From: Allolobophora icterica
Lineage: Eukaryota; Annelida; Clitellata; Crassiclitellata; Lumbricidae
Direction of reading: 5' to 3'
Assembly (NCBI GenBank): GCA_963556255.1
Contig: OY744612.1
Coordinates: forward strand, 24,992,940 to 25,056,939
Length of the DNA stretch: 64,000 nucleotides
The position numbers and the translations under genes are program-made. Positions 10,401 to 21,519 of the stretch are shown piece by piece (positions within the stretch are counted from its first letter, which is position 1; each line of letters begins with the position of its first letter). The notes under the pieces were generated by a model that was given only the letters and a program-made list of their open reading frames with translations, did not search any database and was not told the origin of the DNA.

Positions 10401-13400
10401 TTCAAAAGCGTTAACTTTGTTAACTTCTCTTTTTTACCTGATCAGTTCAAAAGCGTCCCCCCACCTGTCAAACAAGATCGCCGCCAGTGCCTATTGGTTC
10501 TTCAGCTAAAACTGCAACTGAAAACTCCTTTTAATTTTTAATTTTTAAATTGTTTTTCATGTCATGTTTGCATCGTAGTTGACTGTTGGTCATTGCAGAA
10601 TCTTGACATATCATGAAAGTTCATTAACTTCATTTAAAAAATAACGAGTAAAAAATTAATCATGGTTTAAAAATTTTTAAATTATTTTTTATAGATTTCC
10701 GACCCCCCTGCTTCTTTTTTGACAAATCGGACCCTGAGAAAATGGCATGCAACATATTAAAAAGCTTTATATTTTCTATTACATAAACTGGCATCAGACG
10801 AGCTTGGATGTCTGTCATCAGGTGATTTTAATATTAATATTAAATATTAACTAAAGTAAAAGTTTTTTTTAGCTGAGACAGCCAAAGTCAGGTTATTTTC
10901 TGGTAAGACAGAAAGAATTGCCTCAAAACTCACTGCTTCTAATTGAGTTTGAGTTTATTTATTGAGCTTGAATCGAATACATGACCAATCAATCATTAGT
11001 TTAAAATTTCACAGACTGAAATGCAAAGGAAATTCACTAAAAACTTATGTGAAGAAAAGCGTACTTGACCGTTCAGACTTGATACAGTTGCACTGGCGGC
11101 GATCTTGTTTCACATGTGGGGGGGGGACACTGTTGAACTGATCTGGTGAAAAGAGTTTTGAACTGATCTGTTCAAAAAAGAGGTCAAACAATTTTTTTGC
11201 GTGTCTTTTTACCATTTTTCTGAAAAAATTTTAGGACCTTTTTTGGGGTTTCTTCAAATTGTGTGGGGGTTCAAATGCATGGTGTGTCCCTCCCACTCTT
11301 AAAGGTGGGGCGACTTGTCCTCCTTGACCCTCCCCCCCCCCCCCCATGATCGAGGCCCATGTACAGTTGCAAAATACGATTCACGAGGAGAGGAAGATGA
11401 CTGGTGATTTCTTTATAATTATAGTGATTTCACTGCTTTTGCAATTTTTTACAATTACACAATAAATTAAAATTGTTGAACTGTGCTCGCCCCTGCGTTA
11501 GAGTCCAGTCCTTTTGTTCACATGAATTTTGTGGCTTTTATCTAGATGGAATTAGTGCTGTAAGGTATTGCATCATGAAAATTATATACCAAATTTTGTT
11601 TTAAGGTTTGTGTCTAAGCTTTGTTCAGTCGTAATTTTGGAGTGTTTGAGAGTGGTTGGGAACAGTTCATGATCTTTTGGCAGCAATACTAATATTCTGC
11701 CTTGTTTTATAGGCCTGGGTTCCTGGATCGCTATCAGCATTCCAGGTAATCTTGAATTTATTTCTTATCAAATTTTCTCATCAAATGTTCAGGATGAAGC
11801 GGCTTTGTTTCTCTGCCTTTCAGATTCTGTGTCGAATTTTACTTGCAGGGACTTGCTTTGTATATTTATCTTAAATACGATTGGTGATTTAGATGGAAGG
11901 TGTGAAAATTAGATATCAAATTTGGTATTAATTTATTTGGGAAGTTCATTTTTTCCTAAGATGTGGTGGAGCGGATGTCAATGACATACAGATAGTGACA
12001 ATTAATTCATGATTTTGAGGCAGATGTTGAAAGTCCTACTTTGCTTTTATGGATTTTGGACTTCCATTGTGAAGTTCAAAACCAATTAATCCCAACAGGG
12101 TGAAAACTGACTTCTTTTGTAGGAAATAATAATGTTGCTGAATAAAGTGTTGAGCTGTGTAATAACTTGAAATAGTAACAAGTTGCTGACTTTTACATTC
12201 CAGAATCCTGGGTGTCAGATGAATTCTTCAAAAGCCTTCATAATAAATTACTTAAAGATGAAACAGATAATTTTGGTGCCAGAAATTATATTTTGAGCAA
12301 CAATGAAATGTGGATTCATCTCTCTCGAACAGTCTACCACCAGGTATACTATCGCTTGCACCTTTCTTGACTTAGATACATTTGCTGGGTGATTCCTAGG
12401 TAACTGCTGGAGCACCCTTGTGACTTACCTAAAGGACGCCGTACAAGTTTTCTCAAATATACATATGTACATACATTTCTTCAGATACTTTTCTAATAAA
12501 TTATCTTAAGATGGAAAATTCTTTTTTGCAAGGAGTTATATAATTATCTTGAGTAGCTTTGAAAATTTATTCTTAATAGCAATACTAAATAGCTTTTTAA
12601 ATTTTGTATTCAGAAACTTTCCAGGCCGTGAGCGACGAGGGCGAGGAGCATGAGACGGCATCAGACTGCAGCAACTCCGGTATGTAATTTCTTGAAGAAT
12701 TTTAAAAATGTGAATTCTTCAAAAAATATTTATTTGTTGGGTTACAGTGAAAAGTTTATTGTTGGTAGCAAAACTAAAAACTTGTATGTATTACAATCCA
12801 GGGACTAAGAACTTGAAGAAGAAGATGAAGAGATAATTTCTTCCAGAAATTATATGTGTGGCCGTTTTAAGCCCAGTAGCTGATTGGTTAGACTGCTTGG
12901 CCTGTAGCACGGAGAGTATGGGTTTGAGCCTCGACTGAGGGGGTTATTGTGTAGGGACCTTGAGAAACCTTCACTCGCAGTTGCTTAGGTCCGTCGATGT
13001 TAATAATAATAATAATAATAATAACGACAATTTATATGGCGCTGTAACGCGGCCATGCCGCTACAAGGGCGCCTTACAACTCTAGCAGGCAGGATAGGCC
13101 TTAGCAAACAAATAAGGTTTGTTCTGTCATATGTTCGTTTGTGCCCTTCTGAACTTTGGAACGATGGCAATATTGAAATGCATTTGAACTGAATTAAGTA
13201 TTTAGGATTTCTTACAAAAAGTTTTGAACTAGATTATTTTAGATGAAAAGATAATTTCTTTGCCTGAAATTGTTTTCTACTAGCAAAGTAAAAGACTTTG
13301 ATGTTATTTCAGACTCACTTTATGATTCCGCGGCGGAGGACTGTGGAGTCGTTGTGGAGTCGCTTGTGGTTCAGGAATGGGGTAATTGTGCACTGATTTT

Positions 13401-15041
13401 ATAAATTTTCTAACAGTTACTTTGGAAAAATAATTGCACTGTTCTTCGTTCAACCTGATGTACTAGCAGCAATAACAAATAAAATAATTTATTATAACAT
13501 TAACTACAATGATGACAAAATACTGTTGTTCTACACTTGGTCCATAGTTCAGAATGCGTTGAAAGCAGTTATATAGAAACTTTTCTTTAATTTGCATATT
13601 AAATTCTTTTTAGAAAAAATGACTAAACAGGAAATCTCCTTTAGCTGTTTAACTGTATTTTGTCTAACTGAAATTTGTATAGCACTGCTTCAATATGGTG
13701 TAATCAAAATGATTAAAAAGAGCTGATTTTGTCTTATAGTTTGATCTGCAAATCCAAACAGAGACAACATCAATTATTGTACGTCCCAAACTGTGTTCCT
13801 ATTAATTCCCGAAATGAAGGAGGTGTGAGACTCTCCACCCGTCGTCGCCTTATGCCGAGGCTAAGAAAATGAAGTTGCCAGCACTTCATGCCCATGTCTG
13901 GAAGGGAAAAATAGCAGTGCTACTTTTACGTGTTCTCAAACATAAGACTGCGCAACAGGTAAATTATTTTAAATCATGGCTACTTTCATCCTAAATAAAC
14001 ATGCAGTTTCGGGGGAAAGGCCGAGAGAACTGATCATATGTGGAGCATAAAGACCGCAGTTAATTTGCATGTTAAGCTAACAGCTGTGTGGATATTTATT
14101 TGCAAGCCGTTTACACGTAAATTAACCATGGTTAGGACCTCTTGAAATCTAAGCTTTGCGTCCATTTCCAAAAAGGATGAAGTGCTAATGGGTACCAGCT
14201 GATCATTTATCCAATGTATGTTTGCCCATCTTAGTTCAAAATACTAACTGGACTTGGAATTCGCTGATTCTGCGAGCAGTGTATCAACAGTACCATGTCA
14301 TTCTGTTACAGAATTATTATTAGGCGTACTGATGTCTGTCCATTTCGTTTTTTTTGGCCAATAATGTATTGTGTTAAACAGTAAAGAAACCATCAAACCT
14401 GTCAAGAGTATTGTTTCAGCATGGCTGTTTGAATCTTCTGGAAGCCACATTCATAGCAATTTTGAGAGGTCCTAAACGTGCCCTATAAAATCTGAGATGC
14501 ATACATTGCTGCCAAAAAATGAGAGACCAGAATATATTAATAGAAATGACTGGGCCTGAAATTTAACGTGAGAAACTCGGGTGGCATTATTTGCTGAAAG
14601 AACTCGGTATTCGTGTGCTTTTTTTCATTCCAGTGTTATATTTTAGGAAAGATTATTGCATGAGAGTTTGTTTATCTGTCAAATGCTCTGTCAACAACAG
14701 CAAACTGCTTCATTTGAATTCCAGGTCGTATCCCCGAGTCAACGAACAGACTGACCACTGTTTTCTTCTTCCGCCAACCGGAGTGCCCCTTCGATCGAGA
14801 GGAAACCGACTTCGGTAAGTGTTCAATTTTTCTTGAATTGAAATAATCAGTCAGTTGTATCATTTGTCATTCAACAGCCAGTAATAAAATATGTTACTTC
14901 TAACTGAAAATTTGCAGTAATCACAAGAATTATATCTTGCCACTTAAGGAAAACTCAGAAACACTTCTGACGCAAGAACATGAAATCGCGATCAGATTGG
15001 GTTTCAAGCTCTTTCGGAAAGAGGGAAGGAAAGATGGGTAG
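7422..15041 (+). CDS. unidentified seven-exon gene, 161-residue prediction
   Basis: Seven small exons with good splice signals and compatible phases give one open frame: 7422-7437 (ATG; GATC|GTAAGT), 11713-11745, 12204-12343 (CACCAG|GTATAC), 12625-12679, 13313-13381, 14725-14814 (TTCG|GTAAGT) and 14959-15041 (TAG). Exon 3 encodes WVSDEFFKSLHNKLL and later MWIHLSRTVYH. Exons 4-5 are acidic and Ser-rich (SDEGEEHETASDCSNSDS). Exon 6 has RLTTVFFFRQPECPFDREE. Exon 7 has HEIAIRLGFKLFRKEG. I do not recognise the protein. Exons 2-3 faintly recall the G-W...P...EF...L...SLSRTV stretch of the U6 snRNA phosphodiesterase USB1, but the HxS catalytic motif is not intact and the later exons do not fit. Exons 1 and 7 are the least certain: the first is 16 coding bases, and the last acceptor has a weak pyrimidine tract. 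Confidence 0.42.
7836..7880 (+). promoter_or_regulatory. TATA-like box with CCAAT-type flanks
   Basis: TATATATAAG sits between GTGATTGGTTCG and GGTCGTTGGATTGG. Both flanks contain ATTGG (inverted CCAAT), and a forward CCAAT occurs at about 7791. It resembles a core promoter, but no reading frame clearly follows, so its use is unknown. Confidence 0.25.
9111..9518 (+). pseudogene. possible hAT transposase fragment
   Basis: A 135-codon open frame inside the hAT element. Only its end, FPIDNFLPIVDQFTTELTRR, resembles the '..IN.FLPVID.L..EL..R' stretch of ZMYM/TTF-type hAT transposases. The rest is unrecognisable, and the first codon is not an ATG. A short follow-on frame at 9546-9731 may also belong. 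Confidence 0.35.
10278..10490 (+). repeat. left arm of a 0.2-kb imperfect inverted repeat
   Basis: From the GAGGTGGGGGACACA block to AACAAGATCGCCGCCAGTGC, this arm matches the complement of 11090-11303, including the repeated GATCAGTTCAAAA motif. It lies inside the hAT element ending at 10736, while its partner lies outside. Confidence 0.7.
11090..11303 (-). repeat. right arm of the 0.2-kb imperfect inverted repeat
   Basis: It starts GCACTGGCGGCGATCTTG and ends near CCCACTCTTAAAGGTGGGG, inverted relative to 10278-10490. It is probably a second, oppositely oriented copy of the same interspersed family. The bases after it, to about 11700, show only low-complexity A/T-rich intron sequence. Confidence 0.65.
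12866..13195 (+). mobile_element. tRNA-derived SINE
   Basis: The A box (TAGCTGATTGG, about 12877) and B box (GGGTTTGAGCC) are spaced as in tRNA genes. They are followed by CCTTGAGAAACCTTCACTCGCAG, an AAT microsatellite and a core CTTCTGAACTTTGGAACGA-type block. The copy near 33.0 kb has the same order of parts. It lies in intron 4 of the unidentified gene. Confidence 0.75.
13400..14700. other. intron-like A/T-rich sequence, no repeat or exon placed
   Basis: Nothing firm is seen between exons 5 and 6 of the unidentified gene. An open stretch ending at 13958 before CAACAG|GTAAAT looks coding but does not fit the flanking splice phases. Confidence 0.4.
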
Positions 15042-15290
15042 TGCATCTCGCTCATTTAGCTTAATTACGGAGTTGGCAAATTTTCTGCAAATTGCCACAG
15101 TTACACCTGTTGTAATTGCTGGCCACGGAGTGTCTTTCTTCCGTAATTCTGCCCCTGAAGAGAATAAGGTAACGTCGGTGCAGAAGTGTTTCAGGTATTG
15201 TAAAGAACTGGGAGCAAAGTTTGTGCTAACTGATAGTTCTTGTTTTATAGAATGGGGCTTGAGGAAGTGCAAGTGGTAGCCTATTCCTGC

Positions 15291-15890
15291 AGTCTTCGAT
15301 TCGTCATCCTCCCAGCAGTCTTCGAGTCGTCATCCTCCCAGCAGTCTTCGATTCGTCATCCTCCCAGCAGTCTTCGAGTCGTCATCCTCCCAGCAGTCTT
15401 CGAGTCGTCATCCTCCCAGCAGTCTTCGATTCGTCATCCTCCCAGCAGTCTTCGAGTTGTCATCCTCCCAGCAGTCTTCGATTCGTCATCCTCCCAGCAG
15501 TCTTCGAGTCGTCATCCTCCCAGCAGTCTTAGAGTCGTCATCCTCCCAGCAGTCTTCGATTCGTCATCCTCCCAGCAGTCTTCGAGTCGTCATCCTCCCA
15601 GCAGTCTTCGAGTCGTCATCCTCCCAGCAGTCTTCGAGTCGTCATCCTCCCAGCAGTCTTCGAGTCGTCATCCTCCCAGCAGTTTTCGATTCGTCATCCT
15701 CCCAGCAGTCTTCGAGTCGTCATCCTCCCAGCAGTCTTCGAGTCGTCATCCTCCCAGCAGTCTTCGATTCGTCATCCTCCCAGCAGTCTTCGAGTCGTCA
15801 TCCTCCCAGCAGTCTTCGAGTCGTCATCCTCCCAGCAGTCTTCGAGTCGTCATCCTTCCAGCAGTCTTCCAGTCGTCATCCTCCGCAGTC
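15291..15890. repeat. 26-bp minisatellite, about 23 copies
   Basis: The unit is TCGAGTCGTCATCCTCCCAGCAGTCT with GAG/GAT variants. All frames stay open because the unit lacks stops, which produces long Ser/Gln/Pro open frames that I do not regard as genes. Confidence 0.95.
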
Positions 15891-16429
15891 TTCTACCTAC
15901 AGCATCCGTTTGGTTACCTACAGCTTATCCCCTCCGTCATTCTTCCACATCCATCCATCCATCCATCTACAACATCCCCATGGTTTACTATTCCTCCGTC
16001 CTGGTTTCTTCTAAAGTGCAGTGAAGGCAAAAGCGTCCCCCCCTCAGTTTTCCATTTATTTCCTTATCATAGTGGGTTCTTTGCGGGTTATATTGGTTTC
16101 CATTCGGTTTTCTTTATGGTCTCTCTCTCTCTTCTCTAGAACCCTTAGTGCGGATGGGTAGCTTTGTCGTCTAGAAGCAGTGCTATATAAGTTAGGGGGA
16201 TTTTAGAATTAGAATTTAGTTATGATAAATGAAATCCTTCTGATCTTGAATTTCAGCAGACAGCTATGGTCATCTGTGTTTTAATTGTTATCATAACCAT
16301 TCATATCCATTCATATTGATAACCATTCATAAATGATTCATCTCTGTCATCTGGCAGATGCGATTTATGTTTCATATCGCGTCCCATAGGACCCATTGGT
16401 ATGTGGTGGGCACTGTTTTGTGGCGACAG

Positions 16430-16596
16430 TCAGTGGTGGCGACGATCGGGTGGTGGCAACGGTCGGGTGGTGGCGACAGTCGGGTGGTGGCGATCGGGTG
16501 GTGGCGACAGTCGTGTGGTAGCGACAGTTGGGTGGTAGCGACAGTCAGGTTTTAGCGACAGTCAGGTGGTAGCGACAGTCAGGTGGTTGTGACACG
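16430..16596. repeat. 17-bp minisatellite (left part)
   Basis: Units of the GCGACAGTCRGGTGGTR type. The same array resumes at 20932, after the inserted element 16597-20931, so it was one array split by an insertion. Confidence 0.9.
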
Positions 16597-16799
16597 CAGG
16601 GGTCGTAGCGGTCCTGTATTTCCTGTAATGTCCTGTATTTTTTTACTTGTGCTGTAAAATCCTGTATTTTTGCAAAAGTGTCCTGTATTTCCTGTATTTT
16701 TAAAAAGTCAGATTTCACGCTCTTTTTTGTCACGAATACATGATATTTATAATTTGTTATTTTATTATATTTTTTGCTTTTTACTTATAATACAGAGTA

Positions 16800-19700
16800 G
16801 TATAAGTTACTGCAGAGTAGTATAAGTTAAGAATAATACCAGATGCCACCAAAGATGCTGATCAAAGGATGTGCAAACTACTGGAAATGGCTAATAAGGA
16901 AACATCCTTGATTATGGGAGACTTAGCTACAACTATGTCAGAAGTAAGCAGAGAAGGAAAGACATGATAGGGCCATTCAAAAAGGAAGATGGAAAGGGAG
17001 AGATGATGTGAAAGCTGCTGAAGCACTGAATAAATATTTTAGCTCGATGTTTAGAAGAATTTGGAAGTATCCCAGAGCGCAAGCAAACGAGAATGTGGTG
17101 AAAAGGTATTAACGCAGGTAATGTTTAGTAAGGAAAATGTGGTGGAACAACTGAAAAGGCTAAAAACTGACAAGAATCCAGACATAGATGAACTCAATTC
17201 AAATTCTAACATGAAGTGAAAGAAGAAATTGGAGAGGTATTAGCCCAGATCTTCAATAAATCAATGCAGACTGGAGAAGTACCATGGGAATGGAGGGATG
17301 TTCTCATAGTGTCATTGTTTAAATAGGGAATTAGAAGTGAACTAGGGAACTGCAGACCAGTCAGCTTAACCAGTGTGGTGTGCAAGGTCATTGGAGAGAA
17401 TTATTAAGGATAATCTCGCAGAATATTTTAATGGGCATGCTATTATTAATGGCAGTCAACATGGATTCACCAAAGGACTTTCATGTTTGACAAATCTGCT
17501 GGCTTTCTTTCAGGAGGTGTATGAGAGGATTGACGAGGGAAACCAGTAAATATAATTTACATAGACTTTACCAAGGCATTTGACAAAGTACCTCATGTAA
17601 GACTGGCCAAAAAGTTACAAGCAAGTGGGATTAGAGGGCAAGTACAAACATGGATTCAAAGCTAGTTATCAGAAGACAAAAGGCGGGCATAGGAAATAGA
17701 CACAGTAACTGGACGACAGTGCTAAGTGGAGCGCCACAAGGATCAGTGCTTGGGTCACTGCTGTTTGTACTTTTTATCAATGACATAGACGATGGGATTT
17801 TATCTAAAATTTAAAAGTTTGCAGATTATACAAAACTATGTAGAGCAGTGGATGATGAAGAAGAAGCAGAGATAGCCTACTGCGGGAAGATCTAAGAAGA
17901 ATGTTCAGATGGTCACAAGACTGGCAAATGCTCTTTAATTTGGAAAAGTGCTCAGTAATGCACATGGGGAAGAGAAATAACGAGTTTTCATATGAAATGG
18001 GGTAAGGTATTGAAAGTGAGTGAGGAAGAGAGAGAGAGAGAGAGTTGGGAGTGATTATGCACTCTTGTGCAAAGCCTTCAAGGCAATGTGCTGAAGCTGC
18101 AGCATCGAAAAAGGCTGACTCAACTTTAGGTATGACAAGAAGGACAATAGTCACCAGAGACAAGGATACAATACTGAGGTTGTACAGATCACTGGTTTGG
18201 CCACAATTGGAATACTACATCCAGGTATGAAATCCATACCTGAAACAAGACATGGAAAAACTGAAGAAAGTGCAAAGAATAGCTGAAAAAATGATTTGGG
18301 GGCTACAGTTTTGAGGAAAGGTTGAAAAGGTGTGGACTAACTTCGTTGGAGAGGAGGAGTAGAGGAGATCTATCAATCAATCAATCAATCAATTTTTATT
18401 GCAATGATATAACATACATCAGTTCAACATTATGTTACAAGAAAACGTTGACAAAGGGAATGCCCAAAAGGGATGGAAATCCCGCTAATAGGGACACCCA
18501 ATTTGTAAGTTAATTACGTTGAAGATAGAGGTTCGATTGAGAGACACAGTGATAAGCTTAACTAAGTGATTAAACAGAGGTATTCATAAGCATACAAAAA
18601 CAGTGCACAGTGATTTGATTATGAACATTATAGTCTTAGATTAACAGTTGCAAGATGGCATGTAATCCAGTGTAAATCAGTTCCACGAATTGTCATTAAT
18701 TAATCCATCCGTTAATTGAGAACGCAATAGTTTTTTAAAAAGATGAAGATTTGGTACCAGTTTAATATTTGTGGGAACACAGCTCCAGATCAGGGGACCA
18801 TTGTATTTAGTTGAGAAACGGCGAATATTTGATCTAGCAAAAATAGTGCGATAGGATTTTGCTGCTCTGGTATTATGAAAGTGATAGTCAGCACCAATGT
18901 TGTAATAATGAGTAAACCTTGGGGGTAAGAGGGGGCATGGGTGAATTGATACATAAAGATGGCTGTCTGAAAGTATCTTATTTGATGGAATTTGAGCAGT
19001 TTAAGTTCTAGAAAGATAGGGTCAGTATGTGAACAGTAAGGTACCCCAGCATTTATTCGGATTGCTCTTTTCTGTAGCGTCACCAGTTTTATACTCGGGA
19101 TTCATACGTAGAGGCCCATATCATGTTACAGAACATTAAGTACAGATAAATTAAAGAGTAATATAAAGTAAGGCGAATACAGAGGTGAAGTAAAAATGAT
19201 GCTCGACCAAGTATTCCAACTTTTTTGCAACCTTGGCCGTTATAATTCTGATGTGTTCTTTCCACGTTAGATGACTATCAACAACTACACCAAGGAACTT
19301 TGTGGAATTTTCTTGAGAGATTGGAATATCGTTTATGTTTACTAATGCAGCAATATTTTTGGGGCACATTTTCCTGTGGGATCTAAATATAATAAAATTT
19401 GTTTTTTGCAAATTTAAGGAAAGCTTATTTGCAGTAAACCAATCCGCCACTGCCACCAACTCAGCGTTAACAGTCTGGATTACAGATTGGTAGGATCTAT
19501 TAGAGTAAAAAAACATTTGTATCATCAGCAAATAAAATGAAGGATAGAATAGAGGAAGTGTTGGGGAGGTCGTTTACATACACAAGGAAAAGTAGAGGGC
19601 CAAGAATTGATCCTTGGGGAACCCCATATTTAATTAATTCAAAGTGAGATATAATACCGTTGATAGATACACATTGGGAACGATTAGTAAGATAACTCTT

Positions 19701-20592
19701 AAACCAGTCCAATTGAATCCCTCTAATTCCGTAAGTTGTTAATTTTTGAATTAGGATTTTGTGATTTACGGTATCAAAAGCCTTAGCAATGTCAAAGAAT
19801 ATACCAATGGAGTATTCATTTTTTTCAAAGGAAGTAGAAATTTTTTCATACATCTCCATTAGGGCCATAGATGGTGAAAGGCCAGCCCGAAAACCATATT
19901 GAGATGGTCCCATACTTTTAGTCTTTACATAAGTCTGTCATACATAATCTTTTCATAATATTTTGAAAAAATTGGGAGGATAGAAATTGGTCGGTAATTT
20001 GTAGGTTCATCCTTTTCACCCTTTTTAAAAATTGGTATAACTTTTGCTATCTTGATTTTCTGAGGAACAACACCTGAGGTAAGAGAGCAGTTTATAATTT
20101 CGGCTAGTACAGGGGCAATGAACGAAAAGGAGGCAGTAACAATTTTAGGATTTAGATCATCTATACCAGTGCTATGTGTAGGGTGGAAGGAATGGCTAAG
20201 CATGAGTAGCTCCTCTGCAGTGGTAGGAAGTACTCCAAAGTACTCTAGTCGAAGCTGATAAGATTATTACTGGAAAGGAGGCACTACAGTGGGAGAGGTT
20301 CTTTGAATTAGCACCAAACAAGACAACTCATGGACACAGGTATAAATTTTTTAAGAAGCTGAAAGGAACATTAGGGCAGATAATTATTCTTCAGTGCGAG
20401 AGTTGTAGACCTGTGGAATGGTTTGATGATAGAATGATCACACTATCTCAGTGAACACTATCACAACTTTTAAGAAGAAGCTAGGAAAATTGGGCTATTA
20501 AGAATTCCAGGTTAATTTGCAGTGGTTCTAACATAGACTATATGTCTTCTGAACCACTTAAAACTCTTGTTATGTTATGTATGTTATGTTAA
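16800..20592 (+). mobile_element. LINE A: decayed non-LTR retrotransposon, split by LINE B
   Basis: Frameshifted plus-strand frames give reverse-transcriptase motifs: EIGEVLAQIFNKSMQTGEVP, then NCRPVSLTSV, then NIIYIDFTKAFDKVPH, then a GAPQGSVLGSLLFVLFINDI-like block near 17.74 kb. Near 18.05-18.23 kb, RTIVTRDKDTILRLYRSLVWPQLEY follows. The reading resumes at about 20248 with DKIITGKEALQWERFFELAP and ends near 20592 with a TTATG-type tail. It has many stops and frameshifts and is inactive. Confidence 0.8.
18373..20243 (-). mobile_element. LINE B: non-LTR retrotransposon inserted into LINE A
   Basis: Minus-strand frames at 20203-19925, 19913-19500, 19531-19151 and 19083-18790 together form a reverse transcriptase: NYRPISILPIFSK, FDIAKAFDTVNHKIL, YGVPQGSILGPLLFL, then FADD, then STKFLGVVVDSHLTWKEHI. 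The frames overlap or shift, so the copy is broken. The 3' end (low coordinates) carries a TTGA tetranucleotide tail. TCTA flanks both sides (18369-18372 and 20244-20247). It is truncated at its 5' end; no endonuclease domain is seen. Confidence 0.85.
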
Positions 20593-20931
20593 ATGTTTCC
20601 GAATGTTGTCTGTGCAGACTGCAGAGTAATAATTAATTTAGCACATAACCTCATTAAATGTACACAAAATTTGTCTGCTAACTAGGTTTTTTACCGATTC
20701 ATCCCATTTGTCATAGCACAAAGAAATAATAGTTGACAAAGCAGAACTAAAATTTAGCAGTATGATGATGATGAGGAAACGCTTTTGACTGACTGGCACT
20801 ATGCAGTAGAAGCAAACATAAATGTGTACTGGGTATTTTTTATTATAATGTCCTGTAAAATGTCCTGTAATTTTATTTGTTGTGTCCTGTAAAATGTCCT
20901 GTATTTTTATGACAACCTGCTACGACCCCTG

Positions 20932-21175
20932 TGACAGTCGTGTGGTAGCGACAGTCGGGTGGTGGCGACAGTCAGATGGTGGCAACAGTCAGGTGGTAAC
21001 GACAGTCAGGTGGTAGCGACAGTCGGGTGGTAGCGACAGTCGGGTGGTAGCAACAGTCGGGTGGTAGCGACAGTCAGGTGGTAACGACAGTCAGGTGGTG
21101 GCAACAGTCGGGTGGTAGCGACATTCGGGTGGTGGCGACAGTCGGGTGGTGGCGACAGTCAGCTGGTGGCGACAG
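20932..21175. repeat. 17-bp minisatellite (right part)
   Basis: It continues the GCGACAGTCRGGTGGTR array of 16430-16596 and grades into the GGTGGTGGCGTC array that follows. Confidence 0.9.
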
Positions 21176-21512
21176 TCGGTGGTGGCGTCGGTGGTGGTGG
21201 CGTTGGTGGTGGTGACGTCGGTGGTGGTGGCGTCGGTGGTGGTGGTGGCGTCGGTGGTGGTGGCGTCAGTGGTGGTGGTGGCGTCGGTGGTGGTGGCGTC
21301 AGTGGTGGTGGTGGCGTCGGTGGTGGTGGCGTCGGTGGTGGTGGCGTCGGTGGTGATGGTGGCATCGGTGGTGATGGTGGTGGCGTCGGTGATGGTGATG
21401 GCGTCGGTGGTGGTGGCGTCGGTGGTGGTGGTGGCGTCGGTGGTGGTGTCGTCGGTGGTGGTGGCGTCGGTGGTAGCGGCGGTAGTGGTGGTGGCGTCGG
21501 TGGTGGTTTGGG
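21176..21512. repeat. GGTGGTGGTGGCGTC minisatellite
   Basis: Twelve- and fifteen-base variants of a GGT/GGC/GTC unit. The Gly-, Val- or Thr/Pro-only open frames are a by-product of the unit. A much longer relative lies at 31239-32025. Confidence 0.95.
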
Positions 21513-21519
21513 GGGAACT

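Larger units (their letters stand above)
8342..10736. mobile_element. hAT-type element, 2.4 kb (AGAAAATG target duplication)
   Basis: The inverted ends CAGGGTCCGATTTG and CAAATCGGACCCTG are perfect over 14 bp, with GACCCCCCTGCTTC blocks near both ends. Identical 8-bp flanks lie at 8334-8341 and 10737-10744. The interior contains a possible transposase remnant (9111-9518) and one arm of a large inverted repeat. It lies in intron 1 of the unidentified gene. Confidence 0.9.
16597..20931. mobile_element. DNA element with CAGGGGTCGTAGC termini, carrying two nested LINEs
   Basis: CAGGGGTCGTAGC at the left end and GCTACGACCCCTG at the right are exact inverted copies. TCCTGTATTTTT subterminal repeats occur at both ends in the same direction. 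Flanks GTGACACG and TGACAGTC are similar, fitting a decayed duplication of about 8 bp in a 17-bp satellite. The end type resembles hAT. The interior is occupied by LINE A, itself interrupted by LINE B, so the original element was only a few hundred bases. Confidence 0.7.

Noticed and set aside
13810..13958. Exon-like open stretch ending at CAACAG|GTAAAT
   Set aside because: The donor is good, but no phase is compatible with the exons on either side and the acceptor is poor.
15240..16139. 299-codon frame rich in Ser, Gln and Pro
   Set aside because: It is made of the 26-bp minisatellite; two frames are open at once and the encoded repeats show no selection against out-of-frame changes.
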